DNA from: Nyssa sinensis
Lineage: Eukaryota > Streptophyta > Magnoliopsida > Cornales > Nyssaceae
Direction of reading: 5' to 3'
DNA: 64,000 nucleotides
Assembly: GCA_008638375.1 (NCBI GenBank)
Contig: CM018052.1
Location: 8,820,506-8,884,505 of the forward strand
The position numbers were made by a program, and so were the translations under genes. Shown here one piece after another: positions 24,283 through 37,839 of the stretch (its first letter is position 1; the number at the start of each line of letters is the position of its first letter). Under the pieces are notes generated by a model. The model was given only the letters and a program-made list of their open reading frames with translations, had not been told where the DNA came from and did no database searches.

Positions 24283-24525
24283 ATTACCAAAAACCCAGAA
24301 TGAAAAAGAAAATAAGCATTAAAAAGTAAAGGATAAAATCGTAAATGAACATTTGAGTAACACGAAATTACCAAAAGCCCAGAATGAAAAAGAAAAGAAG
24401 CATAAAAAAGTAAAGGATATAATCATAAATGAACATTTGAGCAACACAAAATTACCAAAAATCCATAATGAAAAACAAAAGAAGCATTAAAAAATAAAAG
24501 AATAGAATCATAAATGAATAATGCC
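24283..24525. repeat. 84-bp minisatellite, three copies
   Basis: Copies begin at 24283, 24367 and 24451 (ATTACCAAAA), spaced exactly 84 bp. Copies 1 and 2 are very close; the third is more diverged and cut short. It ends about 480 bp before the methyltransferase start codon. Confidence 0.9.
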
Positions 24526-25002
24526 CAAAGCCTTTAACACTAAGATGAAAAAAAACTACATAATAAAGCAAAAATCCTACTTCTATAAAACTCAAATCAA
24601 GAGAAAACCTAAAAGATGAGAGAGTAAATCAATAATTCAATAAGATCAATGAAATGACGAAAAAAAATGTTCTACTAAAAACGTCGGAGAAGAAGAAAAA
24701 GTCAAAATTGAATGAATAAATTAGTAAATCAATTGAAGCGAGATAAATTGTTTTATTATAAAACATAGAAATAAAAAGAAAACAAAATGGCAGAAAAGGG
24801 CAAAAAAGGGAAGAAAAAAGTGGGAACCTAAGCCCTGCATCCAAACGTGCCTTAATTATATTCTACTAAAGAGGATATACAATGTACCATGGCCCAAGGT
24901 CAATTTCTGTTTGTTTTTTTCCCCCTAAATGGTTTCCACTCTCAAAGACCCTGCTTAGGGGTCGTCAGACGAAGAGTGAGGGTGTGTGGGTGGTCGAATG
25001 AG
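24526..25002 (+). promoter_or_regulatory. Upstream region and 5' leader of NTM1
   Basis: AT-rich sequence before the start codon. A plausible leader begins somewhere after about 24850; I could not fix a TATA box. An in-frame ATG at 24889 would add 38 residues without a stop, but plant homologues begin at the position of 25003, so the upstream ATG is probably in the leader. Confidence 0.4.
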
Positions 25003-25128
25003 ATGGAGGTCGGCGGGTCAGACTCCAATGGCAGGGAATTCAACAACGCAGAGGAGATGTGGAGAGAAGAGGTCGGAGATCACCAGAAGAAGACTGAATG
25101 GTACCGTCAAGGTGTTGGCTACTGGGAA
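25003..25128 (+). CDS. NTM1: NTM1 exon 1 (residues 1-42)
   Basis: Starts [14 protein letters not shown] and ends GVGYWE before the donor GTGAGT; phase 0. The SDGREF-like and EMWREE phrases are typical of the plant N-terminus. Confidence 0.93.
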
Positions 25129-28100
25129 GTGAGTACCCTCTTAAACTCTTCTTCTTAAACCCCATAAAACCCTTAAACATATACATATATATGTATGTAT
25201 AACTGTTTGATTGTTTGTTTGCCGGTTTCTCTCGGGTTGTTTTTATTCTTTGGAAGAAAAGGATGTGGAGGCGACAGTGGATGGAGTATTGGGTGGATAT
25301 GGGCATGTCAATGAGCCTGACATTAAGGGTAGTGAGGCTTTTCTCAATACCCTCTTGGCCGAACGATTTGCTGATGGGGGAAGAAACAGGAATCTCGTAG
25401 CTCTTGGTACCATCTGTCTCTCACACTCACTGCAAGCAGTTCATTCTACAAAAGAGTGTATGCTTTGGATTTTGTTATAATAATTTGATAGTTACATGTT
25501 CTAACTATATGCATGTGTATATGTATTTATCTAATGAGAATTTTATTTTTAATAACTTTTGTGAAAGGTGATTAGTTGTACATATCAAGGTTTTAAAAAG
25601 AAAGGTATAAATGAAAAAGTATTATGCTTTCTTTATTGACAGACGGAAAAATAATCATCGATCCACCAACTCTCACAAATGCTAAAGACAACTAAAGGTC
25701 TACCATGAATGCCTAAGTCCTATAGAGATTATACTTCCCCTTTTTATTTTGGATAAGAAAATGTACATTGGAAGATTGCCAAAGGGGACACAACACATGT
25801 ATGCAAAATATATACAAAGTTACCAAAAAGATTATACTCTCGTATCTCTTAATTTTTTGTTGATTTTTTTTTTGATAAGGTAAAAAAAGGAAAGAAATTA
25901 GGAGCAAGGGGCACAACCCATGCTAGTTGTACTAGGAGTCTAGGAGCAACCAAAAAGATTCCTAAAAACAACTCAAATCACCTATCAAAACTACAAACCA
26001 ATATATAGAATCCGACACATTCTTGGAAAGACAACAATGAAAAGTATGAAGCATATTATCCTTTAACTTATGAAAAAGTATCTCCTTTAAATGCACTACA
26101 TAAGACATAAAATTGATTAGAAATTTAGAATAACTTCCGAGGCTATTTCTTTTCCTTTAAATGCACTTCATAAGACATAAAAGGTGCAACTTGCAATGCT
26201 GACCTAATCCTTTTTGGAACATATCTCCAGCCCAGCCTCTAACAAATCCCCCACCAACTGTGGCATGACCAACAAACCCAAAAACAGAAAGTAGCATAGC
26301 CCACATATCTCTAGCCACAAGATAATAAAGGAGATGATTCATATCCTTGCTGCCGTCTTACGTATACAACACCAATTTGATTTTGTCTTTCCCTTCCTCC
26401 CTAGGTTTTCTAAAGTTAGAATAACTTCCAAGGCTCACTTTTCCCTGCTTCCCTGGGTTTTCTAAAGTTAGAATAACTTCCAAGGCCACACACCACCCAA
26501 AAATTGATTCGAAATTTAGAATAACTTCCAGGGCTACACGATGACAGAACTTTCACCTTCTAGATTCCTTTCTAGGGAAATCAAGGGCCCTCTCCTCCAT
26601 CTAGCACCCTATAGGATGACTTCACATTGAAACGACCCAACCTATCTTTTCCCAATTATAAAAATCTTGCCTCTTGCTGGACACTGAAGCACCATATATA
26701 AGCCCCAAAAAAGTCTCCATTGACTCCGATTCCGAGACCAGCAGAGCCCTACAAAAGTGAGGCTCTTAACCAAGAGACTCCACCATCAGTAAACTGAACA
26801 TAATCTGCAACCAGAGCTCCTGTATCAGCTGCAATATGAAGAAGGTATGGAAAAGTAATTTTGAGCGGAGCATTTCCACAACAATTGTCATGCCAAAACC
26901 TCACCACCTACCATCACCCATTGCATAATATAAATATTTAGCAGATTCTTTCCATCCTTTTCTAATTCATTTCCACCCTTTGTTACCATCCCCAAACTTA
27001 CTCACCACCCTCATCCACAAACTGTTGACTTCAATCGCAAATCTTCATTACCATTTACCTTGAAGTGCTTGATTAAGCCTTCTTACTCCAAAACCTCCTA
27101 CCTAAAGAGGAGATCAAATGGAATCCCAGGCCATCAAATGATACTTAAACTCCTCTTCCATACTAGTCCGAAGAAAATCCCATTGGATCTTCTCTAGCCC
27201 CTCCACCACTGACATTGAAATTGTAAAAATAGACATATAATAGGTAGGCAAGCTCGAAAAGGTGCTTCTAATATGAGTAAGCTTTCCTCCTTAGATAAAT
27301 ATTGCCTTTTCTAGCCTGCCAATCTCCTTTGAAGCGCATAATTGAATCCCACATGGAAGTTGGCTTGTAAAAGGCTCTGAGAGGAAGACCAAAATAAGAA
27401 GATTGGAAAGAACCTACCGTGCATCCAATGTTAGCTACCAGACCATGCACATCCTTCACCTCACCTATTGGAATGATCTCACTCTTAGCTATATTAATCT
27501 CAAGACGGAAAACTGCCTCAAAGCAAAGAAGAATGCAATATAAATACCTCAATTGAGTGACATCTGCCCCACAAAATATGGTTGTATCATCAATAACTAA
27601 AAAATGGGAAATTGATATGGTAGTGCTCGCCCAAGTTTACCACCTCAAAACCCTTCAACATGTCATCCTCCCTTGCCTTCTTAATTATCTTACTTACTGT
27701 CTCCATTATATAATGAAAAGGAACAACAAAAGGAGGTTGCCCAGTCTCATTCCTCTCTAACTATCAAAGAATGTTAGTTGGAACACCATTCACCAAAATC
27801 GAGTGTGTACACTTTCTAATCCAATTTCTCCACCGAGCACAAAAATTCACATGCTCCATCATATGAATAAGAAAATCCTAGTTCACATGATTGTTGGCTT
27901 TCTCTATATCCAATTTGCAAATAAAACCCAATTCCCTACCTCTCAAATTTTCAATCTATAGGCCACAGAACAACAACAAAAGCATTTTCAGTTCCGAAAT
28001 TAAGTTTTCCATTACCCTGTTCAATGTAATTGCCAAAGACTTAACAATAATTTTGTAGTCACTCCCCCCAAAACTAATAGGTCTTAAATCCTTCAGCTTC

Positions 28101-31100
28101 AAGTCCATTGAACATCCTTTCTTAGTGTCGAAGATATTTTAGAGAATGAAAAAGATGTATTATTCTCTCTAGGGGGTCAAGATTTATAATTACAGCTTAC
28201 AAGTAAATAAGGAAACTATCCTAAATTAGTTCATACAATCAATCAATCAATACAATTAATCTAATGCCTAAATTAAGCTACAAATTCGGTCAATATTTAC
28301 AATCAATATTTACAACAAGAATCAATGCAATAAAGGAAGTATTCAAACTATGATCGAAATCTCCCGGTTTATGTTTTTTATTTTATTTTCTTTCTTTCTT
28401 TCTTTCTTTTCCCCATAACTTTGGCAAAGACAAAGAGTAGGAGTTGCACCTCCTAAACTACTATAATTCTCCTACATACTCTGCGATGTCTCCAACTATC
28501 CACCAAATTGTTGCTTGTGCTAAACATAACTCATTGCACTCCAAAGAGAGATAATGTAAGAGTGCATTGGACAATTTATCAGTGAGTGGCTCACCATCTC
28601 ACCACCTTTCCTACACCTGCAACAGCAATTACTTTGTTTGACATCTTTAGTCATGTTGTCATGGATTTTCTCTAACACAACTGTCTATCCAAAGAAAGAA
28701 AATTTGGGAGGAGTTTTTGTTTGCCAAACCACTTTGCAAAGGAATCTAGGATGGCTTCCCCCCTCACAACACCCTTTAACAAGACTAGACTTTGAACCTA
28801 TCACCACATGAGGCCTCCACGCCAGGGCATCCTCCCCTTGCAACTCAACATGCTGGGAGTATAACAAACTAGAGATAGCAATAATGGCATCCATCTCCTA
28901 GACTTGCAATTCCATGATAAAGTTGTTATCCCAACCACCTCAGCCTTTGTTACCTAGGTGTATCCTCCTTACCCTCTGCTATCTTGAAGAGGCTCGGGAA
29001 GCTATGTTTTGAGGGTCTCTCACCACGCTAGTTATTATGCAAGAAATTGATTTGCTTACCATTCCCTCCCACAAATCTATTATACATGGATAACTCCAAT
29101 CTCTACCAAATACCTTTCCACATCCCCACACATGGGAGATATCCAAACCTCTCTCGTGTGCCAATCCATCATATTTTCTCTCCACCACATTTCTGTATTA
29201 GTCTATTCCTCTCCTTGACAACGTCAAAAATTAAATTTTTTTGATTGGTAATAAGATAAGATTGTATTATAAACAAAGTGCCCAAGGAGGGCAGCTCATA
29301 ATTACAAAAGAAGAGACTGGTTACAAAAATTAAAGCCTAAGATTTCCCAAAAAATCAATTAGTCTATATAAATACAACGGAAATTCTTCCTTGAGAGTTC
29401 TCAAAAAGTTGTCTTTGAATCTCCAAGGGGGGAGTTCAACCCCTTCAAAAGTCCTATTTCTCTCTTGCCATAAATGGCACACAAGGCATATCTTTTGCTC
29501 CTTCATCCTTTTTACATATGTAATCCAAAAAAACCTCTTAATAGAGGCTGACATTACCCAAAGGCAACCAGCAAGAGAGAATAACAAATTCCAAGTCCCC
29601 CTAGCCATCTTACAAGAAGTAGGAGGTGATACACTGTCTCTTCCTTTTCTTTGCACGTACAACAACGAATTGGAAGGTAAGAACCTCTTTGAAGATTTTA
29701 TGTCATTAGAATAGATCCCCATGTTGCCGACCAATAAAAAAACGTAGCTTTAATTGGGACTTTAGACTTCCAAATCAACCTCCAATGGAAGGACTTATCC
29801 GTCCCATGTTTGCGATGTTTTGTTTTTGATGAGAATATCATTTCTGACATTCTCCTAGGGATGAGATTCTCACAAAGATTCCCGTCCAGTGGTGCTTTTT
29901 TCTGGTCTCCATATCTTCATCCACTCCCAAACTTACCACATACATCACTAATTGCTTGAAAACCTCCAAACACCACAAATGAAATGGTAGGCCCATGGTT
30001 TACTTATTATTTTCTTGGAGCAGCTTTTGGCTTGTAATAGCCACACGTGTATGACCACTAGTCAAGGAGTAACAGGTTGCCGTCAGTGATCTTGCTCTTC
30101 TCCATCAGAATTCTTTTCCCTTTGAGACGGATGGGAACTCGAACAAGAATAAAAAAACCAATGACCTTTCAAACCTGAACCCTTCTCAAGACCTTCCTCC
30201 AGTTATTCACCCACTCCTGTACCTTACTTTTTTCCAGAAACAGAGTTCGCACCTCCTATTCTCCCTACCAAACACCTCTTCAAGAGCTCCAACCAGAGTC
30301 ATAAGCAATGTCCACATCACTTCGAACCACCCTCAGTGGTTGTTCTGCCCATTATTTAATTTTCACAACCTGCAAATAGAACTGGTTCTCATTCCATGTT
30401 CTGTCCTTCAGTTCCCCAAATTTTTGAAATGCCTCTGCTACACTGCATCCATTCACGCTCCTCGCTTAAAGTTCTCTTGGGTGAACACACATCTAGGGTT
30501 ATCCCTAACCCTAACTTCAAAATTTACAAATCTCCGCTCCCTATGCTAGTTTCCAGTCATCTTACTCAAAGTTTTCTTGTGCTGAAATGTCTTAAAGAAA
30601 CGCTCATCACTGCCTCAATCTGTTGCATCCACAAGGATCATCACATTAATCACACACACCCAGTGCAATTCCTTATGCTGAATGATCACTGATCAAAACA
30701 CTTTCAACCTGTCCACTAGTCCAAATCTCCAGGTTCAAACAAGTCAAAGCTCTTTTTCCTGGCTGAACATTGATCCTTTTTTTCTCCTTCATTGCCTTGA
30801 GGACGAGTCATGTTTGAGATTCACCAGAGATTGTCTAATCAGAATATGGTACAACAAAATGTATAATACAAATAACTTTTTCACTTTTTTCACAAGGCTT
30901 GTTTGCTTAAAGAAAGAATTCAGGATGCACCCACATCTTTGTAATCAACCAAACCTACAACGTTGCCACCTTCAACCCAAATACTCTCCACCACACTAAG
31001 TACTCTCTTGTTAACTCTGCATTACAACTACATCCAATCTTTACCAAGTCAATTCACTGAAGAATCTGTTTGAGAACTTCATTATCACTCTTATTGATTG

Positions 31101-34100
31101 TATTAGGGCACAAGGGACCTAGTTAATGCATTATTGATTTTAGACAGATTGTTACCATAAGAATTCTTATTTTTTGCAATTTTGTAGCTATACCATAAAT
31201 CATCCCAAAACATCATCATAGCCCCATTTTTACAATGATTCTTTGAGAAATGTTTCTCCATGGTCCACAACAACAATAGGCAAGACTTTATTAGAGCAAA
31301 AAAAAAAGAAGAGATGATGATGTGGCAATATAGGAATGCATCCCCCAAGGGGTGCAAGTGAGCTGAGTCAAACAGTGGGCTACTCAAGCTTGTTTAACTA
31401 AAATTAACGAGCTTAAAATTGTGTCAAGCTTGGCTTGTTTATGTCTCGAGCTGATCTCGAAGAAGCCTCTAACCGAGCCGAACTTCAGTAGCTTGGTTAT
31501 TTATATAAAATTAAAGTACTTATTACCTTATTGAGCCAATTTTAAGCTAAGCTCAATAAATTAGCGAGCTTTAAAATATGTTCAACCATGGTTTTCTTAT
31601 CTCACGAGCTAATCTCAAACAAACCTCAAACCGAGCCGATCATGATCTGAGTTGGAGTAGCTTGATTCGTTTTATAGCCCTATCCTCTCCCCCTTTACGA
31701 TTCTATTCCTACCAGAGTTTTGGTGCTCCATTAACAACAATTATGATATATTGATCAAGAAAGCAAAGATATCATAGTTACTGGCAATTTTTTTTGGTAC
31801 TAATATGAACTAATGATCTTATATGTTGAGACATTTGACTGATATCATCAACATGCCAATATTTCTTTGGAAAAATTCCTGTAGAAATCATTTAGAAGGA
31901 ATATTCCTGACGATATATCAACTATGTTGATGACTTTTATGGCTGCATATGAAATCATGTAGATAAAATTCTTCTTGGTCCCTATAGAACTCTTTCCATT
32001 CTTGTGAGGAGTGTGTTTGAGGTTATTGGGCTCAATTAAATACATGGACTCTTGGTTAAGAAGTTATTGTTAAGACATATGGTTTTGGAATTGGTTTAAG
32101 GTGGATTTACCCTAGGGATTATGATAAGAGGTTTAAAGACAAAAAGTATTGTCCTTGGGAGCTTTTCAAAGATGTTATAAGACTAAGTTGTCTGACATTG
32201 GGTCTATGGTATGTTTTGCATAGTTGATTGAGGATAAACTTTCTTTGTGAGTTTATCATGGATGGGTGTTGAAGGATTAACTTTCTAAATGTTGAAAGAG
32301 GCCATTGCTTGGTGTGATAGTAAAAACCTCGGTGGCTCTCAGAGTGAGAACATGGGATTGAGTTTAAGAGCAGCCACCTTGTGCGAAATAACTTTATAGG
32401 TTTGGACATAGTTACCAAGAAACCTTAATACCCTAGCGATCCTCATTTAGTACGTGTAATCCAAGACAGAGGACATTTTCATTACAAAACACTAAATTTA
32501 GTGATCCGACAATTTGTTTCTTAATTTTTTTTTAATTGTCTTTTTAGGATGAATAATAGGAGAGCACCAAAACAAGTCAAGTGAGCAACATAAATAGGTT
32601 TGCTTAGTTCAATGCTTTTGTATGTTTCATTTCAATATAATAATTTTCCCAGCAACTCATGCACTTTAGTGATATTAATTTTTATTTCTCATCTCTAGGT
32701 AGGAAAAATTGCTTTTATAATTAGATCTACCCTATCATAATCCACCTATATTATCTATATAAGCTAACCCTTTATTATGTTGCATTTAAAGCATGTAGAG
32801 TATTGTCGTCCCTTTCTCATTTCACATATCATAACAATTTGGTTTCTAGGTAACATTGGGTTAGGATTATATCCAGTCTTTGCCCTCATAGCACCCACAT
32901 AGGCAGGACCAACAATGTGCAGTGGCTTTTCTTTTTCTTTGTAATTATTATTGTTATTGAAGGAAACAAGTGATGGATCCAGTTACCTCAAGTTGGACAA
33001 ATACCCGGAAGCGTAGGATCTGAAAGCTTGTGTTACGAGCTATCCCAAATAACTACTAACGTAGTAGAATCTTCTTCGTCAATAAAGCAGCTACCAAAGT
33101 CCTCTATACGTGTTCCTCAATCCAAATCCAAGGGTTTAAACATGGCTACCTAAGAGAATTAAATTTAGAGAGAGGGAGAACAATAAGGAGATAGAGAGCT
33201 TGTTGTGTGTAAGTTGTATCTAGCAACACTAAGTTGGTGGAATAGGACTTTTATAAAGTCCACTCTCATCTTTAACTTGATAGCACAAGACCCTATCTTA
33301 TTTCATCTCTCTACTTAACATGTGTATGCTCCAAGGGTTGTCGGTTCGCGATAAACTAAGCCCAAATTCTAATATCTCCCACACATCCACACAGTGTGAG
33401 TTCTAGATTCTCTATATCTCCCATCTATGCATCTCATCTCTATATACAAGAAATGGGTTGTGTGACCATACGAGAGAGATGAGGGTTTATTAAGCTACCA
33501 TCAAACCAACATAATACCTCATTGCAAACAATAAATCTTGTCTATGTGCCATACTATTCTACTACACTAGATTCAACACGTGTTATCCTCTTAAGACTCA
33601 TCTTGTTGCATGCAATTTGGGACAACGGGCCCTCCTTTATTCATATAGGCCCTCAGGGTGGGATTTAAACTTGGGATATTACTCAAGCCTCTTCCTAACT
33701 TTAACAAGAGACCCCAACAAGTCTTCCCTATCTAATCTAGCCCTTCTTTCTTTTCCAATGTGACTAAATCTCGCATGTTATTTCAGGGAATCAATAACAT
33801 AACCATCACATGCGAAAAATTAGATGAAGAATGATAATCAAATAAACTATTTTATGAAGATTATCTGAAAGAAAACATTGTCCATAAATATTGCCATCCA
33901 AAAACATGTCCAACTGTCTACCACAAATACTAGAAGAAAAACCAAGTCCTACTAGTGCTGGAATAGAAACTAATTGTATCGGACACTAGGTGAATAAAGT
34001 AGATCATGCAAAAGCAGTGCAAGCCTTGTGCGCAATCTAAGCTAATAAGAACCAACTCCAAGACATGCATCGTTTCCCATGGAAATGCTTTGGTTACCCG

Positions 34101-37100
34101 CTCGTATCCGATGATAGTCCACAAAACTTACTCGCTCTCACGTGACATGTTTAGTTGTTTCTGTATCTTATATCCACACAGGAGCATGGTTTCAAATAAC
34201 GACCGTTACATTACGTATTGGTTTTTTGACCCTTTGATACCGTTACCGGCCGATATATCAGTGTGACCAAAATTCACAATAGTATCGACTGATATCGTTA
34301 CGTATTGGTCATTACGAGCCATTACAGGACCTTTACGGCCATTACAAGACTATTATGGCTGTTTTATGGTTTTTTTTTGCAAATTTTTCGTTTTCTTTTA
34401 CTTTCAAATTTTTAATTTTTTTCGTATATAATTATTATGATTTCTATTTTTATAAGATTTATATACAAGAGAGATACTTAACGAAATAATCAAAAACAAA
34501 ATTGCAACAGATTACCAAAACATTCGGGTCAATACAAACTCGAAAAGGCCTCTTGGCCTCAAAATTTTTATTTTCTTTTATTTCATAAGTAATTATACTA
34601 AATTGATTTTCATGCATATAATTATTTTTTATTATTATTTATATTACTTCTTGTAATTTTATTCAAATTGAATGATATTTCTAATTAGTTTAACTTTAAA
34701 AAATTCATATAAAATAATAAAATAGCTTCTTTCATGTTATTTATAAGAAAAATAATTTTTAAGTGTTAAAAAACTGAAAATATAATAGTAAAAAAAATTA
34801 AAATGTGATAATTGTAGTCAAGATATGTGTATTAGTGACTTTTGAGATATTTACCAGTGTTTGAAAAAAATTCACAATTGCGGTTTCTGATTTTTATTAC
34901 GAATGACCCGATACTCACGATGCTGTTACACCGCGACCGCGATTTAAATCCATGCACAGGAGATGAACAAGTTACAAGTACATGTGAACAAGCAAATGTA
35001 AATAGATAGTTCTGGTTAGTGGATACTTTCTACGGTTTAGTGTTATGAGCGTAGTGTCTCGACTTTCCACATTTATAGTAATTCACTTTGGACTTCTTTT
35101 TTCTTGCTCCTTTGGCGCTTGGCTACTTTTCCGCTTTTAGTGCCAAGTTCCTAGCTCCACCCTGCTTCTTTTGCAAGGAAATTCTCAAATTCCCATAAGA
35201 AGCATACTAGAGCATGCACATTGATCTTTCTTAACCTAGCCTTGTTAGACTTCCATATTTTGATAGTGTTGGGTAGTGCTGCCCTCCTTAGGTGGGGTCA
35301 TGCTATTGGTCAGGGTCTGTAAAGTTTCTTGCTCATTAAGCAAGTATTGAATCTTCCTATGCCATGTCATAATTGGTTCCAACTAGTTTCTCCTTTTTGT
35401 GAGGTCAACTATAATATTCTTGGATGCCATCTACTTTTATATCATTAAAAGCATACAATATATTATTTCATTATTTTTGTTTCCAAAAATTGAATTACAA
35501 ATATTATTCTATTCTACATTCACTATGCTCATAACCATCTTCCAATTGATTTTTAACAAATTTGTTTTTTGAATTGAAACATATTTAATTTATCAACACA
35601 ATAAATGATCATAAAGGCGCATATTCTAATGTGTGCAGACTCCACTTAAGCTCAATCGGCATTTTAGTATCCCATGCCAAGGCGATTCTTAATGTAGAGT
35701 ATGGTGTGTAATTACACCTTATAAGGCTTCAAAAAATTGAATTACATAATTTAAAAAAAACATTATTACATTGCCTAAATAATACTTATCAAAAAACATT
35801 ACATCACCAAAATAACCCAACTGCTTCAATCTACTAAATGAAATAAATAATTGGGGATGCCACACTATGGTCTTATGTATCCCAGAACATACCTTGTCAA
35901 ATAACACAAACAAAACATGTACTAAAATGTCAATTTAATAAGCCCATCCAATATCAACTCACATCCACAAACATCACATAAAATATAATGGGTCTAGGAT
36001 GGATGAGTTTACCACAACTTACCCACAATTAAAGGGATCAATAATGTAATAAATAAATTAGCATAATTTACAATTGATCCACAAAATCCAAAAAAAGATC
36101 CATACATTTATTATTGATTCCTCATGTCTAGACCTTTTTGGTGAATTTTCTAAGAATTATATAATTTTTAATCAAGTTTTGGGTCAAAAATGAATTTTTA
36201 AGACCAGAAATATCCAAAGTAGGTAAAAAAAGTTACAAAAAATATTTTAGTCCCCAAATAGTGTAAACAACACTTATTTATTGTTTCTTTAGAACTAAGA
36301 AGCACGGATACGGACACGGGACATACAAACACATCATTTCTTAAAAAAGTAGGACACAAACACATTGAATATATATAATTTTTTTATATTTTTTATATGA
36401 CCATATAATAAAAACTTAACATTATTTTAATTAAAATTGACATAAAAACACACAAATCACAAAACTATTATTAAGATGTTAAAATAACAAAGCTATTAAA
36501 TAAAGATTCAAGATCTTCTTCATTTAATTATCAACATTCATGATTCAAGTTCCAAAATAAATTTACTAATTATCACATAAACATATATGTATATATGTAT
36601 GTATATATATATATATGTATAACTAAAAAAAAAACAAATGAGAAAGAGGAGAAAGAGAAGAAGAAAAAAATAAAAAATAAATAAACGTGTCCAAAATTCA
36701 AAAAATAAAATAAAAATGGACACTTTTTTCGCGTGTCCGGGAAGTGTTGGACATCGACACTCGGATACGTGAGCCAAGATAGAGTGTCTGTGCTTAATAG
36801 CTTTAGAATTTTTTAAAATTATTTAAAACTTTTTTGGACTAAAAAATTAATTTTTCAGAAGTTCAGAAGGCATTATTTTTTTGAAACATACATACGTTGG
36901 CGCAAAATAGTGTGAGGAAGCTTCATGTGTTGGAGGTGTCGAAAAATGAGCCACATAGACACTGAATTTGCACTTGTTATGGTCTTATGCGCATGTGATA
37001 GTGCATGTATGTCACGTGCCATCCTTCGGTGGTTCTTTGTCGATGGCAACAGGTTGGCGGCGATTGTTTGGCGATGAGGAGTCCATTTATGGTCTCTGTT

Positions 37101-37801
37101 TAGTCATTCGAGGCATGTAGCCTCTTTACGCATTTGGGCCGTGACTGGGATTGAGCTTTTTCTACAATTCATCTTCTTCACTTAACCTTTAGGGTTTCCT
37201 TTGCATGACTTAATTTTTGAAGGCATACATCTCACAATCTATATGTCCAAAAAATGTGTATAATATTACTGGTGGAAAGGTCTTGACACAAGGAATCCAA
37301 CCATACCAATTTCTTGAACAAAAGATGTGATTTTATAAATTGTTTTTGAGCCTCAAGTTTCGGATTTTAATGGAACTCTATAATTTGGGTTTGTAATATC
37401 TCACTATTTTGACTACAAATCTGTATCAAATTTTAGGGACTCATTAATGAGACTATTAGGAACATATCCATAGCAATTGATCGTTCAAAAAATCATCAAA
37501 TTTTTTTCGTTTAATTAGTCCCATTTAAAAATTCTTTGTGCAAGATTGATGAGTTTTTTTTCATGTAACACTCATATATACGAATAATCATGCATAATCA
37601 ATTATAAGTGAATAAAAAATACAATAACTTTGATACGAGTGAAGAAAATGAGCGTATCTCAAGTTGTTTGAATATCTAAAAGCATAGAGTCTTCTTTGTC
37701 AATAACTAAGAAGCACAGATACGGATACGGAAAATGGATACGACACAACATGGACACGACATTTCTCAAAAAAGTAGGGCACAAATATATTAGGGACACG
37801 T

Positions 37802-37839
<38 letters not shown>

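Noticed and set aside
24889..25002. Upstream in-frame ATG as the true NTM1 start
   Set aside because: The 38 extra residues do not resemble the plant homologue's N-terminus, which begins at the ATG at 25003.
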